Assembly: GCA_003567075.1 (NCBI GenBank)
Contig: PXAU01000187.1
Coordinates: forward strand, 1-12,326
Length of the DNA stretch: 12,326 nt
Direction of reading: 5' to 3'
DNA from: Trueperaceae bacterium
GTDB lineage: Bacteria > Deinococcota > Deinococci > Deinococcales > Trueperaceae
The position numbers were made by a program, and so were the translations under genes. Of this stretch, positions 6,701 to 12,326 are shown piece after piece (position 1 is the stretch's first letter; each line of letters opens with the position of its first letter). The notes under the pieces are model-generated. The model saw only the letters and a program-made list of their open reading frames with translations, was not told the origin of the DNA and did not search any database.

Positions 6701-6825
6701 GTGGTCTGGAGGGACGCCCGCGGGGCCGGCGCGAACGACGGCCCGCGCTCCGTACCGTGCCCCCGGGTACGCCGGAGCGCGGGCGGTCGCGCGCATGGCT
6801 CGCCGCGGGCGTCCTTCCATGCCAC
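6701..6825 (+). other. Long near-continuous inverted repeat, predicted about 50-bp RNA hairpin upstream of the dsRNA-binding protein gene
   Basis: The two arms fold back over about 60 nt each. Outer stem: 6701-6723 pairs with 6803-6825, 22 of 23 positions with two G-U pairs, including a perfect 12-bp block (GGACGCCCGCGG with CCGCGGGCGTCC). Middle: 6724-6728 with 6796-6800, 6729-6733 with 6790-6794, and 6736-6739 with 6786-6789, separated by 1-2 nt bulges. Inner: 6741-6750 with 6775-6784 (perfect 10 bp), a CCG bulge at 6772-6774, then 6751-6756 with 6766-6771 (CGTACC/GGTACG), closing on a 9-nt loop at 6757-6765. That is about 52 pairs. The non-Watson-Crick pairs at 6705/6821 and 6711/6815 are G-U only in rightward RNA, so that strand is the likely functional one. 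It may be a leader element, a small RNA, or a genomic repeat. Confidence 0.8.
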
Positions 6826-6872
6826 GCCGCACGGGTGCCGAACCGCACCGGGGCTGGGCTGTCGTAAGGCCA

Positions 6873-6888
6873 CGGCGCATTCGCGCCG
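6873..6888 (+). other. Small stem-loop in the region upstream of the dsRNA-binding protein gene
   Basis: CGGCGC (6873-6878) pairs perfectly with GCGCCG (6883-6888) around the 4-nt loop ATTC. It lies between the long hairpin and the ribosome site. Short GC stems are common in DNA of this composition, so significance is uncertain. Confidence 0.35.
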
Positions 6889-6903
6889 AGCGGCAACGAG
6901 GCC

Positions 6904-6939
6904 CACGCCGGGGGCCCGACCGCCGCCCGCGGGGGCGTG
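6904..6939 (+). promoter_or_regulatory. Stem-loop abutting the ribosome-binding site of the dsRNA-binding protein gene
   Basis: CACGCC (6904-6909) can pair with GGCGTG (6934-6939), whose last base is the first base of the strong GAGGAGGA ribosome site (6939-6946). The start ATG is 7 nt beyond the core of that site. A fold ending here could tune access of ribosomes; this is inference from position only. Confidence 0.35.
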
Positions 6940-6952
6940 AGGAGGAAGCAGC

Positions 6953-7402
6953 ATGCGCCATCCGAAAGCAGCGCTCGTCGAGCGCGCCCAAGCCGAGGGT
7001 CGCGGAAAACCCGTATTCGCCACCGAGCGCAGCGGCCCCGATCACGAACCGCTGTTCCGCTCCGAAGCGGCGCTCGACGGCACCGTCTACGGCCGCGGCG
7101 AAGGCGGCAATAAGCGCGAGGCCGAGCGCCGCGCGGCCGAAGCCGCGCTGCTCGCCCTCGACCACGAGCTCCTGGGCGAGACCGCGACGGCCGGCGACGC
7201 CCCCTTCGACGGTCCCTGGCCGCTGGTCGAGCCGGTGCTGGCCGCCGCGCTGCAGGTCGCCCAGGCGCGGGTGCCATCCGAGCTCCGGGGCGACGCGGCC
7301 CGCGAAGCGGTGCAGACCTTCGCGCTCAAGCTCTACAAGGGCGTGCTCGAGGACCTGGGCGAGGTGGTGGAGGACGAGGGCGAGACCACGACGGAGACCT
7401 GA
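6953..7402 (+). CDS. Free-standing double-stranded-RNA-binding-domain protein
   Basis: A 149-residue protein with an N-terminal dsRNA-binding domain (about residues 3-70) like the one at the end of RNase III: helix 1 K-A-A-L-V-E-R-A-Q, the minor-groove loop G-P-D-H at 28-31, the strand L-F-R-S-E-A-A-L-D-G, then G-R-G-E-G-G-N-K-R-E-A-E-R-R-A-A-E-A-A-L, where N53-K54-R55-A57 fall at the helix-2 positions that grip phosphate. No RNase III catalytic domain (no E-x-L-G-D) is present. The C-terminal region (about 84-140) is helical and acidic at its end, with no family I recognise. It is cytosolic with no signal peptide. A strong GAGGAGGA site precedes the ATG. The gene stands alone and is preceded by a long hairpin that would be dsRNA when transcribed, suggesting a possible ligand or autoregulatory site. 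The RNA-binding call is confident; the biological role is unknown. Confidence 0.82.
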   Translation: MRHPKAALVERAQAEGRGKPVFATERSGPDHEPLFRSEAALDGTVYGRGEGGNKREAERRAAEAALLALDHELLGETATAGDAPFDGPWPLVEPVLAAALQVAQARVPSELRGDAAREAVQTFALKLYKGVLEDLGEVVEDEGETTTET

Positions 7403-7406
7403 ACGT

Positions 7407-7507
7407 CGGGCGGGCGCGCCGCTGCGCGATATCGGCGGGCACGCCGCTGCGCGATATCGGCGCGCGCGCCGCTGCGCGCTATCGGCGGGCACGCCGCTGC
7501 GCGACGC
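7407..7507. repeat. Four tandem copies of a 25-bp GC-rich repeat
   Basis: Units at 7407-7432 (26 bp, one extra G), 7433-7457, 7458-7482 and 7483-7507 share the core CGCCGCTGCGCG followed in most copies by ATAT or CTAT. Each junction also makes a short inverted repeat CGCCG...CGGCG. The 25-bp period is not a multiple of three and the array lies just after the dsRNA-binding protein stop, so it is noncoding. It sits between convergent genes and could serve as a transcription-end or REP-like element. Confidence 0.85.
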
Positions 7508-7509
7508 CG

Positions 7510-7542
7510 GCACGCGCTGAACGTCGAGCACGCGCTGAACGT
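7510..7542. repeat. Two 18-bp-spaced copies of a 15-bp direct repeat
   Basis: GCACGCGCTGAACGT occurs at 7510-7524 and again exactly at 7528-7542, separated by CGA. The sub-sequence CTGAACGTCG also spans the stop codon of the dsRNA-binding protein gene (7399-7408), so the 25-bp array is bracketed by related sequence. Confidence 0.75.
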
Positions 7543-7549
7543 GACGCCA

Positions 7550-7590
7550 CCAGGCAGCACTGCGCACCTGCGCCTCATGGCGATGCCTGG
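7550..7590 (-). terminator. Weak stem-loop just past the hydrolase stop, possible terminator
   Basis: CCAGGCA (7550-7556) pairs with TGCCTGG (7584-7590), enclosing a second small GCGC/GCGC stem. It begins 1 nt after the end of the leftward hydrolase gene. There is no T-tract, so termination is only suggested by position. Confidence 0.3.
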
Positions 7591-7591
7591 C

Positions 7592-8278
7592 TCAGGCCAG
7601 CTCCAGCAGCAGCCGGGCCACCGCGTCCGCGCCCTCGCCGCGACCGTGCTCGATGGGGAGCTCGCGGTACCCCCACCCCGACCGCTGCGCGCGAACGGCC
7701 ATCCGCCGCATGACCGGACGCAGGAGGTCGCCCGCAGGCTTGGCCGTGAAGAGCACGAAGGTGCGCGGCAACGTGCGAGCGGTGGGATCACGAAGCGTGA
7801 GCGGTTGCAGGCCGGGCTTCAGCGGCATGTCGGTGAGCCGATCGCCCTCGGGACGGTCGCGCCGCGCGGGCACCCGCCATCCGTCCCCGTGAACGTGTGC
7901 CGCCCGCACGAACAACCGGGTCCGTACCCGACCCAGCACGTCGGCAACGGACTCGCCGTCGCGCGGCACGAACGCATCGAGGTAGACGAGCTGCGTGATC
8001 CGCTCCGGGGCACACTCGGCGACGCCGGTGATGACCATGCCGCCGTAGCTGTGCCCCACCAGCACCACGGCCTCCAGCCGCTCGTAGCGCAGCAGCTGCA
8101 CCACGTCCAGCACGTGCGTGTCGAGGTCGATCGCGGGGTTGGCCAGGTGGACGCGCTCGCCCAGACCGGTCAGCGTCGGGGCGAACGCCTCGTGGCCCTG
8201 GGCACGCAGGTCACGGACGACGGACCGCCACATCCAGCCGCCGGCCCAGGCGCCGTGCACCAAGACGAAGGTCGCCAC
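7592..8278 (-). CDS. Alpha/beta hydrolase, esterase-like, paralogue 1
   Basis: A 228-residue single-domain serine hydrolase of the EstC / plant methylesterase-like branch. The oxyanion-hole segment V-H-G-A-W is at 7-11, the nucleophile elbow G-H-S-Y-G-G puts Ser77 as nucleophile, and His211 in P-I-E-H-G is the probable catalytic base; Asp184 is a possible acid. The natural substrate is unknown. The start is GTG at 8276-8278, supported by GGAGG 5 nt upstream and by alignment with the neighbouring paralogue. Its first 110 residues are about 83% identical by eye to the adjacent hydrolase, while the rest is far less alike. It is the last gene of the leftward run; 87 bp separates it from its paralogue, with no clear promoter seen. 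Confidence 0.87.
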   Translation of the reverse strand: MATFVLVHGAWAGGWMWRSVVRDLRAQGHEAFAPTLTGLGERVHLANPAIDLDTHVLDVVQLLRYERLEAVVLVGHSYGGMVITGVAECAPERITQLVYLDAFVPRDGESVADVLGRVRTRLFVRAAHVHGDGWRVPARRDRPEGDRLTDMPLKPGLQPLTLRDPTARTLPRTFVLFTAKPAGDLLRPVMRRMAVRAQRSGWGYRELPIEHGRGEGADAVARLLLELA

Positions 8279-8365
8279 GTCGGCCTCCCGATCCGAGCCA
8301 GCTGCTCGCCGCCGCCCCTGGTTGCGCTGCGAACACGAGTGTAGCGCTTCGTGCTCACGCAGGCA

Positions 8366-9058
8366 TCACACCACCTCGAGCAGCAGCTGCGCCACCTCGC
8401 GAGGGCGCGTGAACTGCGGCGAGTGGTCGAAGGCGACCTCCCGGTACGTCCAGCCGTCCTCGGCCTTCACGCGGGCCGCCATGGCGTCGAAGATGGGCGC
8501 CTGGGGGTCATCCGGTGGTTTCGCGGTGAATTGAAAGAAGGTTCGGAGCAGGCGCCGAGCGCCAGCGTCGCGCAGCGTGATCGGCGATCGAAGCGGTCCG
8601 AGCGGCATGACCGTGGCGCGCTCGGGGTCGATCGGCTCGCCCAGGAACGGTACCCACCAGCCGTCGCCGTGGATCCTGGCGGCCTCGTTGATAGCGCCCG
8701 CCAGACCGGGGCCCGCAATCGCCTCGGCCGACTCACCGTCGCGCGGCACGAAGGCGTCGAGGTACACGAGCCGGTCGATCCACTCGGGGACCCGCTCCGC
8801 CACCCCGCTGATCACCATGCCGCCGTAGCTGTGCCCCACCAGCACCACGCGCTCCAACCGTTCGTAGCGCAGAAGGTTCACCACGTCCAGAACGTGCGTG
8901 TCGAGGTCGATCGCGGGGCTGGCCAGATGGACGCGCTCGCCCAGACCCGAGAGCGTCGGGGTGAAGGCCTCGTGACCGGCGGCGCGAAGCGCCCGAGCCA
9001 CATCGCCCCAAGCCCAACCACCGCTCCAGGCGCCGTGCACGATCACGAACGTCGCCAT
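8366..9058 (-). CDS. Alpha/beta hydrolase, esterase-like, paralogue 2
   Basis: A 230-residue serine hydrolase of the same branch as its downstream neighbour: V-H-G-A-W near the N-terminus, nucleophile Ser77 in G-H-S-Y-G-G, and probable base His212 in F-D-H-S-P-Q-F; an acidic residue in K-P-P-D-D-P is a candidate third member. Substrate unknown; carboxyl esters or lactones are plausible. I chose the ATG at 9056-9058 over the GTG one codon earlier because the GGAGG site is then 5 nt away, exactly as in the paralogue. It follows the sugar-acid kinase by 51 bp, so it may belong to that operon, perhaps opening a lactone upstream of the pathway, but this is speculation. Confidence 0.88.
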   Translation of the reverse strand: MATFVIVHGAWSGGWAWGDVARALRAAGHEAFTPTLSGLGERVHLASPAIDLDTHVLDVVNLLRYERLERVVLVGHSYGGMVISGVAERVPEWIDRLVYLDAFVPRDGESAEAIAGPGLAGAINEAARIHGDGWWVPFLGEPIDPERATVMPLGPLRSPITLRDAGARRLLRTFFQFTAKPPDDPQAPIFDAMAARVKAEDGWTYREVAFDHSPQFTRPREVAQLLLEVV

Positions 9059-9109
9059 CACGGCCTCCCTTCGCGCGCGGCGACCCAGGCTGCCCGCGCC
9101 GGACCGTGC

Positions 9110-10081
9110 TCAGCGCTCGATCATGCCCACCGGCGCGTCGACCAACCGCTCCAGTTCACCTTCGTCGACGATCAGCTGGTCGCCGTACGTGCTGAGCGAC
9201 AACGCCGCACTGAGCGCACCGTAACGCAATCCCCGCGCGAAGTCGCCCGCCAGGATCCCGTGCAGCACCCCGGCCACCATCGCGTCACCCGCGCCGATGC
9301 GGTCCAGGATCACCACCTCACGCGCCGGCACGTGCTGCACCTCGTCGACGACGCGGTCCCAGCCGAGCAGACCGTCCCCGCCCATCGACATGACCACGTA
9401 CCGTGCTCGCGTGAGGGCCGCGACACCGCGCAGCACGGTCTCCGGCCCGCCGGGCGCCACGTCCAGCACCGTCACCGCGTCGCCCAGGCTGCAGCACAGC
9501 ACGTCGACCTCGGCCACGAGCGGCAGCGTCACGCGACGCGCCTCGTCCGGCGGCCACAGCCGGGCGCGATAGTTCACGTCGTAGCTCACCGGCACGCCTG
9601 CCTCGCGTGCCCGCCAGGCCGCCTCCAGCACCAGCGCCTGCGGGTTCCCCGGCAACGCCAGCGTGATGCCCGTCAGGTGCAGCAGCCGCGTGTCGAGCAG
9701 ATAGCCCCAGTCGACCTGGTCCGGACTGAGGTGCGTGAAGCACGAGTCGCGTCGGTCGAACCACACCTGGATCGAACGCGGTGGCACGGCGTACTCGACG
9801 TAGTACGTCGCGAGCCGACCCTCGACCCAGCGCACGGCACTGACGTCGACGCCGGCGATGCGATACTCCCTCACGACCCGTCGCCCGAGGGGCGAATCGG
9901 GTAGAGCGCTCACCCAGCCTGTCGCGCGACCCAGACGAGCGAGCGTCGAGGCGACGTTGGCCTCGGTGCCCGAGACGTAGAGGTCGAGTCGGTCGGCGCG
10001 CTCGAGGCGCGTGCCGGCCGGTACGCATAGGCGTAGCTGGCCTTCGCCGAGGGTGGTCAGATCGAAGCGGGGCATTGTCAC
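9110..10081 (-). CDS. PfkB-family sugar-acid kinase (2-keto-3-deoxygluconate kinase-like)
   Basis: A 323-residue ribokinase-fold kinase that phosphorylates a sugar or sugar acid with ATP. The N-terminal substrate loop Y-V-S-G-T-E-A-N-V-A is at 36-45, the D-V-N-Y-R-A-R-L-W block typical of 2-keto-3-deoxygluconate kinases at 168-176, and the PfkB C-terminal signature D-R-I-G-A-G-D at 260-266 with Asp266 as catalytic base. Arg172 in N-Y-R is at the position that binds the substrate carboxylate in the Thermus enzyme, as I recall it. The start is GTG (10079-10081), overlapping the 4-epimerase stop by 4 bases. In this operon a kinase making 3-keto-L-gulonate 6-phosphate is needed, so it may fill that step; classical KDG kinase is the alternative, although no KDG-phosphate aldolase is seen. 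Confidence 0.85.
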   Translation of the reverse strand: MTMPRFDLTTLGEGQLRLCVPAGTRLERADRLDLYVSGTEANVASTLARLGRATGWVSALPDSPLGRRVVREYRIAGVDVSAVRWVEGRLATYYVEYAVPPRSIQVWFDRRDSCFTHLSPDQVDWGYLLDTRLLHLTGITLALPGNPQALVLEAAWRAREAGVPVSYDVNYRARLWPPDEARRVTLPLVAEVDVLCCSLGDAVTVLDVAPGGPETVLRGVAALTRARYVVMSMGGDGLLGWDRVVDEVQHVPAREVVILDRIGAGDAMVAGVLHGILAGDFARGLRYGALSAALSLSTYGDQLIVDEGELERLVDAPVGMIER

Positions 10082-10743
10082 TCGTTGCGGCTGGCGTCGG
10101 CCGTCCCGTAGCGGGTGCTGTAACGCTCGTAGTTCGCCGCGATCTCCTCCTCGGGCAACACCTCGACCTGACCGATCTGCGTCGCCAGCCAGACGGTCTT
10201 GGCGACGTCCTCGACCATCACGGCGGCCTTGAGCGCCTTCTCGACGCTGTCACCGATCGTGAACACGCCGTGCTGGCGCATCAGCACCGCCAGCGAGGGC
10301 CCGATGTGCTCCACGATGGTCCGGCCGATACGCTGGTCGCCGATGCGCGCGTAGGGCGCGCAGGGGATCTCGCAGCCGAACTCGTCGGCGATGGCGGTCA
10401 ACACCACCGGGATCGAACGGCCCACCGCGGCGAAGGCGGTGGCGTAGTTCGAGTGCGTATGCACCACGCCCATGACGTCGGGGCGGTGACGGTACACGTA
10501 GGCGTGCGAGGCGGTATCGGACGATGCCCCGTGCTCGCCTTCGACCACGTGGCAATCGGGGTCGACGATGACCATGTTCTCGGGCGTCAGGTCAGGGAAC
10601 ATCCCCCCGCTCGGCTTGATCACGATCAAGCCGCTCTCGGGATCGCGACCCGACACGTTGCCGCTCGTCCAGGTGACCAGGCCCTCGGTGAGCAACGCGC
10701 GGTTCGCGCGGCACACCTCCTCGCGCAGCGAGCGAAGCCTCAT
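10078..10743 (-). CDS. ulaF: L-ribulose-5-phosphate 4-epimerase (UlaF/AraD family)
   Basis: Zinc-dependent class II aldolase-fold epimerase that converts L-ribulose 5-phosphate to D-xylulose 5-phosphate by retro-aldol cleavage. The 221-residue product has S-G-N-V-S-G-R at 27-33, K-P-S-G at 43-46, S-S-D-T-A-S-H with Asp76, the zinc ligands His95 and His97 in V-V-H-T-H-S, and the third ligand His158 in R-Q-H-G-V-F. Asp76, His95 and His97 have the same numbers as in E. coli AraD. I chose the ATG at 10743 because it overlaps the upstream 3-epimerase stop as ATGA; an in-frame start at 10818 would add a basic, low-complexity stretch inside ulaE. Fuculose-phosphate aldolases share the fold, but the operon supports the 4-epimerase call. 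Confidence 0.88.
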   Translation of the reverse strand: MRLRSLREEVCRANRALLTEGLVTWTSGNVSGRDPESGLIVIKPSGGMFPDLTPENMVIVDPDCHVVEGEHGASSDTASHAYVYRHRPDVMGVVHTHSNYATAFAAVGRSIPVVLTAIADEFGCEIPCAPYARIGDQRIGRTIVEHIGPSLAVLMRQHGVFTIGDSVEKALKAAVMVEDVAKTVWLATQIGQVEVLPEEEIAANYERYSTRYGTADASRNE

Positions 10744-11609
10744 GCCTCTCCTCCTTCGATCGCGAGCCCACCCTCGACCATGCGCTCGACCACCCAGGCG
10801 CGGGCCTGTGCCAGGCACTCGACCGAGTCCGGGGCGTCATCGTTCCACATCTCGATCAACACCGGGCCGGCGTAGTCGGCTGCCGCGAGCCGCTCGAAGG
10901 CCGCCACGAAGGGCACCTGGCCCTCACCGTAGGGCACGCGGCGCGGTTCGCCCGGTCGCGTGTCCTTGACGTGCAGCGCCACCATGCGGCCGCGCGCGAG
11001 GTCGAGCTCGCGCAGCGGGTCGCGGCCGCGCTCGATCAGGTTGCCGACGTCGGGGTAGAGCTGCAACCAGGGTGAACCGACGCGCTCCAACACGGCCAGA
11101 CCCTCCTCGAGCGAGGCGATCCCGACCGTGTCCATGTTCTCGATGCCGAGCATCATGCCTTCCCGAGCAGCGTAGCGCGCGCAGCGCTCCAGGCCCTCCA
11201 GGTAACGCTCCCGGGAGGCGGGCGTCTCGTCCTCGTAGAAGACGTAGTAGCCGGCCACCTGCACGATGCGCGCGCCGATCTCGCCGGCCAGGTCGACGGC
11301 CGCCTCGAACAGGTCGTAGGCCCGGGCGCGCGTCTCCGACGAGGCGCTCCCGAGGGCGTCCCGGCGGTGGGCGCTCAGGCACAGGCTCAGGACCGGCACG
11401 CCGGTCGCCTCCACCGCGCGTCGGATCGAACGCCGCTCGGACGAGGACGGCGCGAGCCGCGCCAGCCGCGCCTCGCTCTCGTCGATGGAGAGCTCGAGAT
11501 AGTCGAAGCCGATGCGGCGCGCCAGCGTCAACCGGGCGGGCCAGTCGATGTCGCTCGGTAGCGCCTTCTCGTAGACGCCGAGGCGCACGCCATGATGGTC
11601 GTTGCTCAA
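10740..11609 (-). CDS. ulaE: L-xylulose-5-phosphate 3-epimerase (UlaE family)
   Basis: Converts L-xylulose 5-phosphate to L-ribulose 5-phosphate; a TIM-barrel metal-dependent epimerase of 289 residues. Blocks shared with E. coli UlaE include L-G-V-Y-E-K-A-L-P at 10-18, C-L-S-A-H-R-R at 77-83, Q-L-Y-P-D-V-G-N-L at 183-191, H-V-K-D-T at 213-217 and L-I-E-M-W at 251-255. The metal and acid-base residues fall at Glu157, Asp187, His213 and Glu253. The start appears to be a TTG (11607-11609) overlapping the ulaD stop as TTGA; it leaves nine residues before the conserved L-G-V-Y-E-K, close to the seven in E. coli, so it is credible. Confidence 0.93.
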   Translation of the reverse strand: MSNDHHGVRLGVYEKALPSDIDWPARLTLARRIGFDYLELSIDESEARLARLAPSSSERRSIRRAVEATGVPVLSLCLSAHRRDALGSASSETRARAYDLFEAAVDLAGEIGARIVQVAGYYVFYEDETPASRERYLEGLERCARYAAREGMMLGIENMDTVGIASLEEGLAVLERVGSPWLQLYPDVGNLIERGRDPLRELDLARGRMVALHVKDTRPGEPRRVPYGEGQVPFVAAFERLAAADYAGPVLIEMWNDDAPDSVECLAQARAWVVERMVEGGLAIEGGEA

Positions 11610-12298
11610 GGTGTGCCGCCCGCGCCGCCCACGGCGGCCGCCGCCTGACCGTAGACGCGCCCGATCTCGTCCTGGAAAGCCTTCGCAGCCTCGCCGGGAT
11701 CGGCCGCCGCGCGGATCGCGCGGCCCACCGTGAAGACGTGAACCGGGACGTCGGCGAAGAGCGCCAGGTCGTCGACGCCCACACCGCCCGCGACGGTGAC
11801 CTTGAACCCCATCGCGGCCAACTGCCGCATCTGCTCGAAGTCGCCGGACTTCCAGGCCAGGTCACCCAGGGCCTCGCCATCGCGGCTGCGATGGGCGATG
11901 ACCTGTTCGATGCCCAGCGCCCGCCAGTCACGCGCCTGCTCCCAGGTCCAACCGTCGATGAGTTCGAGCTGCACGTCCTTGTTGCGCTTCCTGGCCTCCG
12001 CCAGCACCCCCTCCATGGTGGCTGGCGTCGCCCCGCTCACGACCGTGACCCAGTCGGCGCCCGACTCGAAGGCCAGCTTGGCGATGATGCTGCCGGCCTC
12101 GGCGATACGCACGTCGGCCAGCAGTACCTTGTCGGGGTACAGCGCACGCAGGGCGCGCACCGCATGCATGCCCTCGGCGTAACAGAGGATGGTGCCGGCC
12201 TCGACGACGTCGATGTGGGCGCTGGCGCGCTGCATCGGCGCCAGCGCCGAGGGGAGGTCGAAGGTATCGAGCGCGAGTTGCAGCAGTGGCCTTGGCAT
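11606..12298 (-). CDS. ulaD: 3-keto-L-gulonate-6-phosphate decarboxylase (UlaD/SgbH family) with altered active-site motif
   Basis: Decarboxylates 3-keto-L-gulonate 6-phosphate to L-xylulose 5-phosphate; a Mg-dependent TIM barrel of the OMP-decarboxylase suprafamily, 230 residues. It aligns closely with E. coli UlaD: L-Q-L-A-L-D with Asp11, V-V-E-A-G-T-I-L-C with Glu33, A-D-W-V-T-V at 81-86, W-T-W-E-Q-A at 117-122, H-R-S-R-D with His136 and Arg139, G-F-K-V-T-V at 164-169, and V-G-R-A-I with Arg193 for phosphate. The usual D-x-K-x-x-D motif reads L-A-D-V-R-I-A-E-A-G: Asp62 is kept, but Lys64 is Arg and Asp67 is Glu. ATG start with AAGGGA 4 nt upstream. It is the first gene seen of the operon; the promoter and any transporter or upstream genes lie beyond the window. 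Confidence 0.9.
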   Translation of the reverse strand: MPRPLLQLALDTFDLPSALAPMQRASAHIDVVEAGTILCYAEGMHAVRALRALYPDKVLLADVRIAEAGSIIAKLAFESGADWVTVVSGATPATMEGVLAEARKRNKDVQLELIDGWTWEQARDWRALGIEQVIAHRSRDGEALGDLAWKSGDFEQMRQLAAMGFKVTVAGGVGVDDLALFADVPVHVFTVGRAIRAAADPGEAAKAFQDEIGRVYGQAAAAVGGAGGTP

Positions 12299-12326
12299 GA
12301 CGTCCCTTCGAGGCGTGACGGCCTCA

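Noticed and set aside
6741..6784. Inner hairpin as an intrinsic terminator
   Set aside because: It lies between divergent genes, where no transcript needs to end, and no T-tract follows on either strand.
7407..7507. CRISPR-like array
   Set aside because: The 25-bp units are directly abutting with no unique spacers, and no cas genes are nearby.
8351..9904. A 517-codon open frame on the plus strand opposite the hydrolases and kinase
   Set aside because: It lies antisense to two hydrolases and a kinase with intact catalytic motifs; its product is Arg/His-rich and has no recognisable domain. Long antisense frames are expected at this GC content.
9110..10081. Firm assignment of the kinase as KdgK in a KDG pathway
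   Set aside because: Motifs fit, but no KDG-6-phosphate aldolase or uronate gene is nearby, while the coupled genes belong to ketogulonate catabolism; substrate left open.

Overview
The window is a dense, very GC-rich bacterial chromosomal segment with short intergenic gaps and repeated 4-base start/stop overlaps. I see no mobile elements, tRNAs or rRNAs. The best taxonomic guess is Deinococcota (a Truepera-like lineage), at moderate confidence. The main clue is a B12-type photoreceptor (CarH/LitR) encoded in one operon with a CRP/FNR-type regulator, as in the Thermus thermophilus LitR-LdrP carotenoid switch. Two TAnnnT boxes 6-7 nt ahead of start codons, suggesting leaderless transcripts, fit weakly.

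Layout, left to right. (1) 1-736, rightward: the 3' end of ribose-5-phosphate isomerase A (rpiA) overlapping holo-ACP synthase (acpS). (2) 952-4144, leftward: a light-response operon in transcription order carH, a CrtD/CrtI-like carotenoid desaturase, and a CRP/FNR regulator, each joined by a 4-base overlap. A near-consensus promoter precedes carH, with an operator-like palindrome against its -35 box and a second copy downstream. (3) 4408-4872, rightward: ribonuclease HI. (4) 4892-6666, leftward: a NarL/FixJ response regulator overlapping an M20 metallopeptidase. (5) 6667-7402: a divergent region holding a roughly 125-nt near-continuous inverted repeat, then a small free-standing double-stranded-RNA-binding-domain protein, rightward. 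(6) 7403-7591: a convergent gap with four 25-bp tandem repeats and two 18-bp repeats. (7) 7592-12298, leftward: in transcription order a 3-keto-L-gulonate-6-phosphate decarboxylase (ulaD-like), an L-xylulose-5-phosphate 3-epimerase (ulaE), an L-ribulose-5-phosphate 4-epimerase (ulaF/araD), a PfkB sugar-acid kinase, and then two tandem alpha/beta hydrolases.

How they work together. Cluster 2 would sense blue/green light through adenosylcobalamin and derepress carotenoid synthesis, with the CRP-like protein as a probable relay activator. Cluster 7 would convert a 3-keto-L-gulonate-type sugar acid to D-xylulose 5-phosphate and so feed the pentose-phosphate pathway; its kinase is PfkB-type instead of the FGGY-type LyxK used with the E. 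coli enzymes. The most unusual signal is the long hairpin upstream of the dsRNA-binding protein gene. Its imperfect pairs are G-U wobbles only in rightward RNA, suggesting a structured leader or small RNA that the protein itself might bind.
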